From contig BCIK01000012.1 of assembly GCA_039545295.1 (NCBI GenBank), forward strand, positions 186,001 to 250,000: 64,000 bases of DNA, written 5' to 3'. The translations under genes and the position numbers were made by a program. Source of the DNA: Udeniomyces pyricola. Lineage: Eukaryota; Basidiomycota; Tremellomycetes; Cystofilobasidiales; Mrakiaceae. Numbering within the stretch: the stretch's first letter is position 1; each line of letters starts with the position of its first letter. The notes beneath the pieces are model-generated. The model was not told the DNA's origin. It saw nothing but the letters and a program-made list of their open reading frames with translations, and did no database searches. Of this stretch, positions 23,624-35,396 are shown in pieces.

Positions 23624-25345
23624 GATGGTAGTGGTGTAAAGATGAGGTAGAAAGAGTCGGTGTGAAATTGAGACGTGATGAGTTGAAAGAAGAACAGAGT
23701 GGTAGTGAGAAGGATGAATCGAGTGGCAACAGCAACGAATCCCTCTTTGTAGCGAACGCGAGGCGAATCGAGAAGATCGAAGAAGCCAAATCGGTCAGTG
23801 GGACGAAGCATGGGCGGATGGATAGAGATATCGCCGGTAAACGAGCTAACGAAAGAGAAGATGTGGAGAAGATCGAAGATCAGCGCTAAAATCCCTGCAG
23901 GTCCGACTGCACCGCGCAGCTCAAAGAACTGGGATTTGTCAATGCGTCGACTTGCGTTCCCGCAGGGTGTCTTGCATGTCCTGCTTTGCGCCCTTCGAGA
24001 ATTTCAGAACTCAGATCAAGGAAACAGGCGGACCGATCAACAGTCAATAGAGACCGGACCTGGTATGGATATAGCTCAGACAAATCGCGATGTCTTCCGG
24101 TCAGGATGTGAGCTCATCTGCGTGGTGATATCACGATTGGAAAGGGCGCCATGCAAGGTTCTTGCTGTTCTTGGACCCGCTGAGCGGCAGATATTTAGCT
24201 GAGGTGAGACGGTTGTTAGAGTGGTTCGGCCATGAGCGAGCTTCTTTTTCGAGCTAGCAGCTCGGAGCGCCTGGCGGCGGCCGGTGCCTCTATTTGCCCT
24301 GGATCAGACGTCCGACGTCGGACTTTGTTAATTAATTGTTGTCAACCCCTTTCAATTGGACTTGCACGTAGCAATGTTGAAGAGGGTCGGGAATCTCGCA
24401 TGTCGTAGAACAATTCTGGAGAAAATCAGGAGAAATTCGTGATCAAAGGCTTGTTCTATAGCTTAATCGTCTCGTCAGGGGGCGGTCAGTAGAGCGCACG
24501 CGTACGTAAGTCGTACGTATACAGTGCGACGAGATACAAGGACGAGATAGGATGAAAATTGCATGCATGATACCGATATCGAGCAGTACATGAGTACATG
24601 AGCTCATGAGTGTCCCTCACGCGACCTCACGCCTTATGTCTATATATATATATATATAGCTTGACTACGTTACACGTCGCCGGTCACATGGTTTCGCATG
24701 TGCATGTACTGCTTGGTGGGCTAGCGACTTATTATGTATTGTATATCAGCTTCCATCAGGTGTTCGGCGGCAAGGTGCGTACCAGGTATGCGAGTACATG
24801 CGTACAGACGAAAGTCCAGCTAACTTGACCCATCCACCCACGCTGGCGTCGCCAGATGGCAACGCATGACGCATCATCAATGTCATACTTGCATGATGAT
24901 TGACGCATCAAACGAAACGGGTGCAACGTGCCCTCCGGATCATGTATTTATATATTTATATATGCGAGTCACGTCTATGTGTCCACGTCGAGATATCTAC
25001 CGTACTACGTGGCGAGCGATCATGAGTCCATCTGTAAACACGAGCCTGGCATGGTTGTCAATTCACAATGACCCACGCAATCGGTCGATGGTTGGAGAGA
25101 GTCCATGATCATCTCGTCAATCATCAGTGAGCTCTGGGAACAAAAAGAGAAAGATGTCACAGTTTGGTCACATCGCATAGTCATAGTAGGGAGCATGTCA
25201 GTGCTGATTGTCATAGAGTCGATCAATGCCCGACGGTGACAAACCCCCTCACCCCCCATCCCCCTCCTTCCGACCATCTGTGGAACCTGCTCTCTGCAGA
25301 CCAAACGCTAGCGCCCTAGCTAACTTTGGCGTAGCACTTTCAACT
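23624..25345. other. Long intergenic region (1.7 kb), no gene seen
   Basis: Contains the protease promoter and, on the other side, the 3' flank of BMT5. It carries an AT dinucleotide tract (24640-24658), many short palindromes (clustered CGTACG, CATGCATG and GAGCTC sites at about 24500-24615) and TA-rich patches at 24945-24965. No open frame has family-like composition, and no tRNA-like B box with matching stems was found. Confidence 0.5.
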
Positions 25346-27247
25346 CTACTGATCCATCTGCCCGTACCCCCGATCCCCAATCGGCTCCTTCCAATCAGGC
25401 CTCTTGTCCTTCCACCCATTCCCTCTCCTCTTCTGAATCGCCAACTCCCTCTTCCTCTCCTCCCTCCTTTCCCTCTTCTTCCTCTCTGCCTCCTTGACAC
25501 CAACGACGCCCCCAACACCTTCTCCACCCGCACCATCTTCCAACTGACTAAGCATACTCTCATCGACGACCTCTGCCTCCCACGTCCTACCCCCGCCCCG
25601 TTCCTCAATCTCTTCGTTCTGCGCCTTGGACAATCCGTCCTTGAAGCCAATCGTCCGACGATGGGTATAGAGTGGGTAAAGCGAAGAGTGGAACGCGAAC
25701 GAACGCAACAGACGGAACCGAGGTTGGGTAGGAGGCAGGGTCGATTTCTTGGACGGAACAGGCGTGAGGGGAGGAAGGGGAGGAGGTTTCTTAAGCAGCA
25801 TCGGAAGGTCCCTAAGAAGAAGAAGAAGGGAGAGTTGAAGCAGCGAAATAAAGGGAGAGAACGTGGGTGTTTTTAGTTAGCTGACGAGTTTGGATAAAAG
25901 ACGATAAAGCACCCAGTGTAGAACATGAACGAGACCACCCCCGAACCAAAGCAAAGCATCCTCACCAAAGCGTATACGGCACGGCGTCCCTGAGCGTGAT
26001 GAGGACGGTACCCTTCTGGTTCTTGCCGGTATGAGCTCCTTGAGCCATAGCTTCCGCGTCCTCCTTCATCAACTCGTCCTCATCTAAATCGCTGACGCCC
26101 TCCAAGTCGTCCTCGTCGTCATCGCCGCAATCCTCCTCGCCATTGATGGCGCCTTTGCCCTTGCCTTTGCCCTTGTTCGAAGACGTGTTGTGCGACGTCT
26201 TTTTCAGAGGGTTTCGGGATGGGCCCAGGGAGAGCATGGGCGAGACGGATCGAAGGAAACGGAGGATGAGCGCTTGGTTGAGAGCAATGTTTTTGTTTTG
26301 GGATTTTTCACCGGTTCCTAGAAATTTCCCAAGACGGAGAGACGAGAATCAGAAGGAGAAAAAGAAGAGGAAGAAGAAAGCAAACAGGTCAACTTTGGCT
26401 CCTTCTTCGTGCTTCCTTTGGGAAACCATAACGGTCCATAGTTCGCCCGGTATACGTACCAGCGTGGGGAAAGTTGAAGACGACACGGTTGAACCCTCCG
26501 TTGGCGCCCCTCGTTCGAATCTCCTCTGCGCTCTCGAGGTTGCCGGCGTCGACTTCCCAGAGCACCTGGACGCCCATGGCTTCGATTTTGCCGACAATCT
26601 CCTCGGCATCAGGGTACTTGAGGAAACACACGTCTCGGCTGTCGTAGGACGTCGCGAGAATTTGGGTCGAAGGGGAGACGGGTGGGTGCGAGAGGAGGAG
26701 CGAGAGGGTAAACGAGAAGTTGCCTGGAGTGTGAACACGCAGGGAGATCGATAGACGTGCAACCAAAAAGAGGACATGAGTAACGACAACACTAGCAACA
26801 ACAAAGCAAACTGGTTTCCTGTCAAGGGTCGTCTGAAGCTATCGGGAACAAACTGACCCTCGCCGACAAGCAAGATAGCGTCGTCCTCCTCGAACGGGCA
26901 AATCTTCTTGGCCTTGCCCTTGTTCTTCTTGTCATGGGCCAACTGGGACTCTCTCAGTCTCTGATAGGGAAAAGGCATTAAAGGAATCGGCAGGCAAGTT
27001 AGGCACGGTTTGGGCCATGTCTACGAGGCGAGAGTATTCCGCCGGGACTCGACGTGATCCGGTAGAGTGGCTGTGACGTGTTGGTAATGTTTGAACCGGA
27101 AGGATTGAGGGTGACCGGAGGGGGGGGGGGGGGGGGAACGGGAGACAAGCTTACCTGCTCCTTTCGCTCAGCTTCTTGGATTTTGGCCTCGTGGTTCTTT
27201 TGGTTCTTGAGGGCGGCCTTGAGGCCTCCGGTTGGTCGCTTGGCCAT
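25346..27247 (-). CDS. BMT5: 25S rRNA (uridine-N3)-methyltransferase, Bmt5-like (DUF2431)
   Basis: Bmt5-family enzymes methylate a uridine of large-subunit rRNA in the nucleolus using S-adenosylmethionine. The start at 27247 gives MAKRPTGGLKAALKNQKNHE. Exon 2 carries AILLVGEG, continued in exon 3 as NFSFTLSLLLSHPP, together the Rossmann glycine motif (VGEGNFSF) typical of DUF2431. ATSYDSRDVCFLKYPDAEEI, GVQVLWEVDAGNLES and FNRVVFNFPHAGTG follow in the expected order. NIALNQALILRFLRSVSPML and GTVLITLRDAVPYTLW complete the domain. The C-terminus (about 150 residues) has RFRLLRSFAFHSSLYPLYTH followed by charged low-complexity sequence. An acidic D/E-rich insert after a GKGKGKG repeat (about 26160-26050) interrupts the domain. 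It shares a 269-bp divergent promoter with the mitochondrial hydrolase gene. Confidence 0.9.
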
Positions 27248-27516
27248 GATGTAGGCTGTAGGAGAAGGGTAGATAGGTAAATAGGTGTTGTATGAAAGGT
27301 GTCGAAGGAAGCCAAGGTGCAGGCGACGTCCGAAAGTTGAATCGGAATCTTGAACATGATCATGATCGATCAACCTGTACACTGGAAACGTAATTCACCC
27401 CCACCGACCCCAACTGCCTTTCCCATCAGACTCCCACACCTTTCGTTTCCTTCGGCTGGCCCGCTTGCTTCCATTTCTTCCCATACATCTTCCACCTCTT
27501 CAAAACCCTTGCACCC
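27248..27516. promoter_or_regulatory. Compact bidirectional promoter between BMT5 and GGQ hydrolase gene
   Basis: Only 269 bases separate two divergent start codons. C-rich sequence on the right half and a GATCATGATCGATCAAC stretch near 27358-27374 were noted. No specific factor site is claimed. Confidence 0.45.
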
Positions 27517-27908
27517 ATGCAGTCTGCTCTTGGCCAGTTCGCTCGCCGATCGATAACATCCTCCTCCTCCCGATCCATCCCTCTACGCGTCTTCCTTTCC
27601 CCACCTTCGACGACCTCCCTCATAACCCCCTTCAACCCCTCACCATCCACCCCAACACCCACTTCCTCTTTCCATCGACGGCACTTTTCTGAATCTCGCG
27701 CGGTTGGACCGCGAGAGGCACCGCTAAGCGAATCCAAGACGGCCGAGCTCCGGGAATGGCAAGCCCAGTTCAGCAACGAGAAACTCGACAAGGACCGCGT
27801 AGGGTGTGACGTTCGGTTCGATAGAGCCGGTGGTAAAGGTGGTCAGGTCAGTCGGTCTGAACTCATTCATAGGTAGTAGGAGGTAACGGGTTAAGGTGGT
27901 TTTGTTTT

Positions 27909-27940
<32 letters not shown>

Positions 27941-29121
27941 GCTTCTCGAAAAGAAGTGTTGATGGCCGGACGGAAGGGAACTTTAGTCAGGCTAGGCAAG
28001 AAGGGAATGGAGCTCCGTCGGCAGTTTTGTTTATATTCTGCAAACTTCAAGTGTCCTGGAGCTCATATCAAGGTTGATTCCAAGTACATACCATACGATT
28101 CTTTGAACCTAACACGCGATCCAATTTTCTTTGTTTTGGTGCATATGGTGGTGCTTTACGGCGTATCGATCCGATACAGAACGTCAATAAAGTACGTAGT
28201 TCTCCTCCTTTTTAGCCCTTTTCTTCGATCTTTTCTTCCCCTCCTTATTCCTCTTGACCTTTTCGTTGACATCATGCTACATCTCCTCCCCCCCTTCCTT
28301 TTGTCATCATACAAAAATAAAAAAAGGTGAATACGAAAGCGACGCTGAGAGTCAACCTTTCGGTTGCGTCTCCGACTTGGATCCCGGCCGTGTTACTCCC
28401 TACGCTTCGGACCAGTGTGCGTTCATTCATTCCATTCCTTTTTGGCTCATCCGTGTCCGATCGAACCTCTCTTCCTACTCGTCTGACAACCTCCTTGGCT
28501 TATGGTTTCATCTATGTGAACTGTTTGCAAAAATCCCCCTTCTGTCTCAGTACTTCTACGCGGCCAACACTAACTCCCTCGTCATTGCCGGGTCGAGTCA
28601 ACGAACTCAAAGCGCGAATCTCGAAGAGTGCTTCACAAAAGTAAGATTCAGAGAGACAGGATGGAGGACTTGATGACAGAAGAAGAAGAAGAAGAAAACA
28701 AATAAAAACAGCCAAAAAAACGAAAATGAAATCATATATATATATATACATATATATCGATGATCAAAAACAGCTGTTGTTTGCTGCTTCTGCTTCTTCT
28801 CCTTCTTGTTCTGTTCTCTTTCACATGCTCGGTTTCCATTCTTACTCTGGCTTTTCCCGCCCTTCACCCCCTCCCCCCCCTTCCCTCTCTCCTTTTTTCT
28901 TTTCTTCTTGCCCTTTCTGTCTTTTTCAGCTCCATGCTCTCCTACTCGACGCCTCCCGTCCGCTCACGCCGTCCGAGACGTCGGAAGCCAAACAGGAGAT
29001 GATCACCGAAATGATCCAAGTCCAAAAGGAAAAGACTCGGGCCCGCAAGGACCATCGGAGTGCATTGAAAAAGGACCGACAGAATAAAGGGTCCAAGGCG
29101 TTGAAGGGAGGTTGGGATTGA
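27517..29121 (+). CDS. Mitochondrial peptidyl-tRNA hydrolase, ICT1/ArfB class (GGQ domain)
   Basis: Members of this class hydrolyse peptidyl-tRNA on stalled mitochondrial ribosomes with the release-factor GGQ motif. Exon 1 starts at 27517 with a basic, Ser-rich leader (MQSALGQFARRSITSSSS) typical of mitochondrial import. It ends at 27846 with DVRFDRAGGKGGQ. A 12-nt exon at 28180-28191 encodes NVNK. The next exon (28327-28419) reads VNTKATLRVNLSVASPTW, so the product has GGQNVNKVNTKATLR, the family consensus. The following exons give YFYAANTNSLVIAGSSQRTQ, SANLEECFTK and LHALLLDASRPL. The C-terminal tail is rich in Lys/Arg (KKDRQNKGSKALKGGWD), as needed for binding the ribosomal mRNA tunnel. 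If the 12-nt exon were skipped, the frame would stay open but the conserved motif would lose four residues. Confidence 0.88.
28180..28191 (+). other. 12-nt microexon encoding Asn-Val-Asn-Lys
   Basis: The sequence CAG, AACGTCAATAAA, GTACGT has a perfect acceptor and donor within the 480-base gap between the GGQ-coding exon and the VNTK-coding exon. Both flanking junctions are phase 0, so insertion keeps the frame and restores GGQNVNKVNTK. Confidence 0.85.
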
Positions 29122-29633
29122 GGTTTGGGGTTCTCTCTTTCTTCTTTTGCAGGAGGTGAGCAAAGTGCTAGAAGGACAGGAGGAGAAAGAGAGAGAGAGA
29201 GATGGAGATGTATACATGATCATGAGAGCTAGATTCATAGCTAAACATATGAGATTTTCTTTCTTTTCTTCTCGACTCCGGGTACGTAGTGATGATTTCT
29301 GGGTCTCTGCCCTTTGTTTCTGTACCGGCCGGGAGAGAGAGAGAGAGACGAAAAAAAATGAAGATGGACCTATTTTATCTTGATTATTTTCGGTTCCGAC
29401 GGAGGGTGCTTATGAATGAACGAAAAAAAAAACCACCTTTGCATATCCACCTTCTCTAGTTGATAACTGTAGGGTACAATCTCCGAGAACCCTTGTGTTT
29501 TATTCCCTGATGGTTTCCCTGCCCCGCGCCGTACGGTGGCCAGGTCGTATTAGATATGTATCTTCCTCCTACCCCTCCAACCCCCCTCCCCTTTCTTCAT
29601 CATCTCTCTAATCAGTACCTCAACATTTCTCTC
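29122..29633. other. Convergent 3' region between GGQ hydrolase and GEP4
   Basis: About 500 bases between two stop codons, with GA dinucleotide tracts near 29187-29200 and 29333-29347. No gene was recognised. Confidence 0.5.
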
Positions 29634-31783
29634 TCAACCTCTCTCGTTTCCTTTTCCTCTCAACCTCCTCCAAACCCACCCTCCAATCCCCTTCCATACC
29701 CCTCGTCTACCCTCGACGTCTCCCCTCGACGACCCTTCCTGCACCACCGCCACCGTTCCGCCCATTTCGCTTCCGCCGCGCTGGTGGCGCCGACCACTGT
29801 CGTCGTCGACGACGACGAGCACGCCACTGGCTCGGAACAACTGCTCGTTGAGGGGCGTTCCGGTCTGACGTCGAATGAGGCTCTCGAGGAGACGTTCGAT
29901 GAGACGGAGGAATCGGACGTCGTTGGGTTGGGAAAGCGTGGTGGTGATGATGGAGAGGTTGGGAGGGTAGATCGAGCCGGGTGGAGATAGCGATGGTGAT
30001 GAGGTGGAGGTTGAGAGGAGATCGTGAGGTGAAGGAGGAGGAGGAGGAGGAGGAGGGAGAAGGGATGTAAGAAGTGTATCGGTCATGAGACGATCACCGA
30101 TCACGACTAATCCGAGAGACGCCGAGGGAGGGGACGAAGCCAAATTCCGTAATTCGTCGGTCCGAACAGGACGGCTGTCTTGTCCGACTCCTCCTCCATC
30201 GGCACCTTCACCTCCACCTAGTCCAAGCTTCTCCATCTCGGCCGTCACCATCGTCGTCTCGGTCGCGGTCGTCGAGGATGATGTTGGAGGAGATAAGAAG
30301 TAATCGTGGACTTCGCGGTAGCACGTTGGTTTCTTGCGCGAATGAAGCAGAACAGGGACACCTGTCGTCTTGTGTAGAGCAGCAGCCTGGTTGAACGCGT
30401 CATTGAAACCCGGATAAGAACAGACCGAGAGGAGGAGAAGCCATAAACAAGGAAAGATGAAGACGAAGACGGGAGCAATAGGGACAAAGCGCAGAGATCA
30501 TCCGTCAGGATCGGAGTTTCCCTCGAGACATATCGGAAGGGATGACGATACACATATAACAAAATAGATGGGAGGAGAGACGTACACCTAATTGACCCGC
30601 ATCGGATCTTGTCCCCGATGAGTTGGAAACGATCAATACGCCCAAGGGTCCGAAGGCTGAAATGGAGGATCGAAAGGCGTCCTAGAAGGAGAGGTGGTGA
30701 TTATATGGGAATTGGGAAACGGCAAGGTTTTTTTTTATTTGGGGGGGGGGGGTTGAGAGGTGAGATGAGGGGGTGTTGGATGAGAAAGGAAGAGATTGAT
30801 AGTTGGAAAGAAAAGAATGAAAAGAGGGGGGGGGTTTAAAGAGATGGGCAGGCGGATGAAACGCACGTTCAGGTGAGGCAACAAGGTGTCGACGTAGGGC
30901 TTCGTCTAGCAGTGTGATCAACGCGTTGCATCGCGTCAATGAAGATACATGGAACCCGTTGCCCGAATTTAAATTGATGCAGAGAAAAGAACATTCGAAA
31001 AAACGATGTGATTAAAGGGGAAGGGGGGTTTAAAATTGTAGCAGAAAAAAAGAACATGTATTGTCGTCAGTCAGGAACATGAAGCGACTCTCTTCCCCTT
31101 CATAGATCCCTCTACTCGTCTCCCTTTCTCTCTGACACGCATTCAATTCGCTCGTGCTGCCCGCGAAAGCTTCCAAACAAACGAGTCTGACAGAACGTTC
31201 TCCTCGCCTTTGCCTTTACATCTTGCTCTCCAATCGAAAGAACGCAGAAGGGAAACTCACGATGCAATTGTCCTTGTCAAAGACGACACCACGATAGCCG
31301 AGGCGTTTGAGCGCGTGAAAGTCGATCTGACGGATGTCTACGAGGATTCAGTGGGGGAGAAAAGAAAGGAAAAGAGAGGGAGAGAGAGTCATAGGGGATG
31401 TAAGCTTTAGGGTAAGCTGAGATCGACGTAGGAAAGAAAAGGGGGGCTTTGAATAGAGCGGCAGGCTGGCTGACGAGAGAGGATAAGGGGTCTTTACCGC
31501 CGACTTTGATGTGCCTGACAAGATAAAGATGAGTGAGGCAAAGGCAGCCAGGTCAAAGGGAGCAAGGACAGTCGGACGCAGTCAGACGTCAGACGAGGCA
31601 AGAGAAGCGACGGAAGAAGAGAGCGCGGCAGGACGCGTCGGAATTGAGACGAGTCGAGTCGAGTCGAGTCGCCTTGACGTGTCGCGATTGGGGAAGGAAC
31701 GAAGGGATCGCCACGCACGGAAGGAACGCTTTTGGGTTGGCGAGCAAACCGAGGAGCCGGAGTGAAGGTGGTAAGCTGAGCAT
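29634..31783 (-). CDS. GEP4: Mitochondrial phosphatidylglycerophosphatase Gep4
   Basis: Gep4 is a HAD-family phosphatase of the mitochondrial matrix side that dephosphorylates phosphatidylglycerophosphate in cardiolipin synthesis. Motif I is in the exon DIRQIDFHALKRLGYRG...DKDNCI (31360-31260). PYVDTLLPHLN follows, then motif II in PLGVLIVSNSSGT (about 30660-30600), DQAAALHKTTGVPVLLHSRK, and motif IV in LGLVVIGDRLMTDTLL (30120-30080). NDVRFLRLIERLLE lies further on. The last exon is long, with poly-Pro and acidic stretches, and ends in a basic tail at 29634. The likely N-terminus is MLSLPPSLRLLGLLANPKAF at 31783. The junctions of the small second exon around 31500 are not resolved, since the phase requires a weak donor. 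A short GAGTC repeat lies in intron 1. Confidence 0.8.
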
Positions 31784-32344
31784 GGGGATGTCGGTTTGGT
31801 TGGAGAGTGATATGTGTATATCTATGGAAGCAACGGCGAGCAGCGCAACTGTAGTAGGTTATACCAAAGTTGTATTACGTTGCAACAGCTTGAGAATCAA
31901 TTGACAGCAGCGGGGCAAGAAGCTACAAGCTATATATTATCTCGGCAAGAATCGATCGTATCGGGAGCCGGCGCCGACATACGACTTTCCAAGCAAGGCC
32001 TGGGCCTTAACCACCGAAAGCTCGGTGACGGGTGTCCTTAGACCGTCGACCGGTGATCGCCTGACGGTTTGTCTCTAACCTCGGCGGTTCCCTCATAATT
32101 ACTATCAAGTACTATACGTTCCCCTTGTGGTTCTCTGGAGTGGTTCTCTGGACATCAGGCAATCGATTCGATCCATCATCCCTATTCACTCCTACACGGG
32201 AAGCTATCTCATCGTATCGTCCATTCGCTCTCGCCATCATCATCCACACTCACATAGTAACCTATCGACGGCACTCCCCAACCGCCAGTCGATTCAACCT
32301 CCTGCACCAACATCAATCTCCTTCGATCCTTGGCCCAGCCCACC
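31784..32344. promoter_or_regulatory. Divergent intergenic region, GEP4 / membrane protein gene
   Basis: About 560 bases between divergent start codons. Nothing specific was recognised beyond short palindromes such as GCCGGC and CGATCG (31950-31970). Confidence 0.4.
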
Positions 32345-33861
32345 ATGTCATCGTTATCCCCCACACCTACCTACAGCAACACCCCTTATAATCCTTATGC
32401 TACCTCCACCAACACCAACAACGGTGGCCTCGGCGGGGGCGTCTTTAGCGGCAGTTCGGTCAGTCTGTCTCTTGGCTTTCTTCCTTTGGGTCGTCCTTTT
32501 GGCCTGACTTGCTACAGATATCAGACATCATGCCTGCCTGCCTGTCTGCCCATCCGCATGCCCTTCGGCGTTCGCTAACTCATCATCATCCCACTGGTCC
32601 TCTTGGTACCCTCATAGCCACCTTCAATCTATCTCATGTAAGCGAGACCCGCCAGAACCCCTCCTAAGCCCGTCCTCCACTCTCTTCCTCCTTCTTTATC
32701 CGGCTCGCCGGACGTCAGCCGTTTCCTGCCCGATCCTCCCATTCACGTCATTCAACAGTACGCTCAACCTTGCTTTCTGCCCTATCTCCTCCCTCCCCTC
32801 CCCCCCCCCCCCCCCCCCTCTTGCCCTCCCTTCCCTCCAATCATGTGTCTTCCTGTCTTTCTCCGGCTCCAGCTGCTTCATTGTCATCATCCTCATCCTC
32901 CTCGCTATTTCCTCCCTCCTCGCGCTCCGAACGATCCGCCATCGTCGTCGGCTCCACCGCGCCTGGGCCGCGACTAACTACTCGGACACCTTCTTCGACT
33001 CCCAATTCTACCGCGACAACGCTCCGAGAGGCGGTCATTCTGCCACGGCCCGATGGAACATGATCCATCAGATGGCGACCATGTCGGGCGGAACCGGCTC
33101 GGGTTTCATGGGCGTCGGCGGGAGTGGAACGGGCAGAGGGAAGAAGTTGGGAGCGAAACCGACGGTGTGGGAGGTTGGGATGTGGAGTCATGAGGATGAG
33201 ACGACTCAAAGCGGACAGGATCAGTACATATCGTCGTCTTATCAAGGCTCGAACGTTGGACGTCAGAGGCTCTCGCCCTCGTTTGAGTCGGAAAAGGGAA
33301 AGGGAAGAGCGAACGCATACGACCAGATCGAACGGCCCTGGAACGTCATGATGGTTCGTCCTTTTTCTTTCCTTCGCCGTCGGACCTTGAGATCCAAATC
33401 CCAGTGCTTGTGTGCGGATGGCTTTTAACGGATGAACGTATTGGACTTATTCTCTAATTTTCGTGCCTGATCCTCCCACTTTCCAGCCAATCTCTTCAGC
33501 CCTTATCCTCCCCCCACCTCCGCCTGAACCCACTCTCACTTCAGCGGCTCCTCCCACCATCCATCACCCACGTCCAACCTTTCTCACGACGCTCCGTACA
33601 ATCCCCGTTCGCCCGGCTCCACCCCCACCCACCCCTCCGCCGGCTCCTCTCTCGCTCGACGAGATCCTAGCCCGACCATCGCCATCCTCGCCGTCGCCGT
33701 CGTCATGGGGACAAGGGAAGAAGGAACTCGAGGTGGCGGTGCTGATCGCGTATCCGATGGAGGAAGGATGGGAAGTGTCGAGAGGTGAGAGGGACGATGA
33801 CGAGAGAGAAGTTCCAGATTGTGCCCTTGGGATAGCGACGGTACGGTTAGGATATGATTAA
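32345..33861 (+). CDS. Single-pass membrane protein of unknown function, fungal family
   Basis: The start at 32345 gives a Ser/Thr/Asn-rich N-terminus (MSSLSPTPTYSNTPYNPYAT). A 20-nt exon at 32618-32637 encodes PPSIYL plus part of the next codon. It joins in phase to an exon starting ICFIVIILILLAISSLLALR, a clear membrane segment followed by a basic stop-transfer stretch (RHRRRLHRA). The rest is cytosolic-looking: Gly-rich, then a Pro-rich region, ending in a short conserved-looking block ELEVAVLIAYPME, an acidic linker and PDCALGIATVRLGYD at the stop, 33859-33861. This arrangement (membrane helix, low-complexity linker, hydrophobic AVLIAYP-like block, then GIATV near the C-terminus) resembles an uncharacterised fungal family, from memory. 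No function is proposed. Confidence 0.72.
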
Positions 33862-35396
33862 GAAGAAAAACAATCCTCTTTTCTTCTCTCTCCAACCTTT
33901 TTGTCTTGCTTGAACGATGCACGCTGCCTGATGGTCGGGTTGTCCCTTCTCTGGGCGCTCTCGTTCCGATCCCTTGATCGGGGTTGGGCTGGCCGCAGAG
34001 CGCATCCGGACTTCATGAGCGGCTAACGACGATTCCTTTCTACTCATCGATCTTGTCTCATCTACACCTATTTCTCCCCTCCNCCCCCCCCCCCTCCCCT
34101 CCCCCTGTTTATGCTTTTCGGTCCTCTCTCTCTCTCCTCTGTTTTTCTTTTCGGGTCTTTTCGCTTTCTTTCATCTCTTCTTGATATCTATCACTCAACC
34201 AACTCAATCATCCTAGTTCATCCTCAGTTCTTGAACAAAAAAAAACAAAAAAAAAACAACAAAAAACCATGTATCTTCCCCCCCCCCTTCGATCCCCTCC
34301 CCCCCTCCCCCCCTCCCTCTCCCCGTCCTTTTAATGATCTTTCTTTCTCTTCCCTCCTCCTTCTTCTTCTTCTCTACCTTCGAGTCTCTCCTTCACGATC
34401 CACGTGCATGTTACACGTATATGTATATGTATACTATGCGGTCTTGCGGTCCGATGATGAACAAGCTTATCGCTTCCATATATATATGTATATCTACTGC
34501 AGATCAACGAACGTCCCTTCCCTTCTTTGGATTCAGTCGGTCGTCATGGTCAGCTACTCGGTACTTGATCCTAATGTCTTCACACGCACACACATACATA
34601 TACACACATGTATATATATAGAGAGACATGAATGCATAACCCTGGCCCCTGGGCGTACGTACGCGATTTATCACGCTCAACTCCTCTTCCGACACTGTGA
34701 AACGTGCCACTTCGGCTCATAAAGTTACTGATAATGTGGATTTTTTTTTGGCTTTGCTTTTTTTTTTTGGTGGGCGGAGGGAACGGGGGAAGGGGGGGAA
34801 GGGGGGGGGGGCGTGGGCATTTCGAGCCACGTTGCAATTGGCCTGACGGGCACGTCGATGAATACGTCAGGTATGGTTTTAACCAATCAAATCGACGACA
34901 TGACTTTCCTGATTTCTTCGACTGAAAAAAAAAAAAGGAAAACAGGAAGCAAAAGACAGTTTCCTAGGAGAAAGAAAAAAGAATAATAAGAAGAAACAAA
35001 CAAACAAAAAAAAAAAGACAAAAGACAAAAGACAAAAGAGACTTTTTTTTCCTTTGTCGCATGGTACGTTTCTGATGTTTATGCATGACTCTTGTCTTCA
35101 CCAAATTGTCCATGATGCTTATCCTGCCTCCCTCCCTCATAAATTCCCCCCCCCCCCCCCCCCCCCCCCCTCTGAGCTCTGAATACTGCTATTAGTCCCT
35201 TACTCTTCTTAACCTTCCTCCTCCTCCTCCATCTCATTTTCTTCGCCACTCTTGGCCTCATCCGTCTTTCCCCCCAAAAACCCCCCCCCCCCCCCCTTGC
35301 CCTCCCCACCTTCTCTACATAATCCTAATCACTTCATCTCTCCCACCCTTCCCCTGAGTCTTGACCACAACTCTCCTTCAAGCACCTGACAATCCC
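33862..35396. other. Convergent intergenic region with long homopolymer tracts
   Basis: About 1.5 kb between two stops. It contains a single N within poly-C (34083), a C run near 34280, a poly-G run near 34793-34811, an AC/TA-rich patch (34590-34620), AAAGAC repeats (35015-35040), 25 consecutive C at 35146-35170 and 16 at 35281-35296. No gene or structured RNA was recognised. Confidence 0.6.
35146..35170. repeat. 25-base poly-C tract
   Basis: Uninterrupted run of 25 C in the convergent spacer, the longest C run seen in the window. A second run of 16 C lies at 35281-35296. Confidence 0.85.

Noticed and set aside
24500..24960. Dense palindromes and TA tracts as a possible mobile-element remnant or origin
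   Set aside because: No terminal repeats, target duplication or transposase-like frame. Treated as ordinary AT-rich intergenic sequence.
27900..27945. TTTTG tandem repeat in the hydrolase intron as a regulatory element
   Set aside because: A simple short repeat within an intron; no evidence for function.
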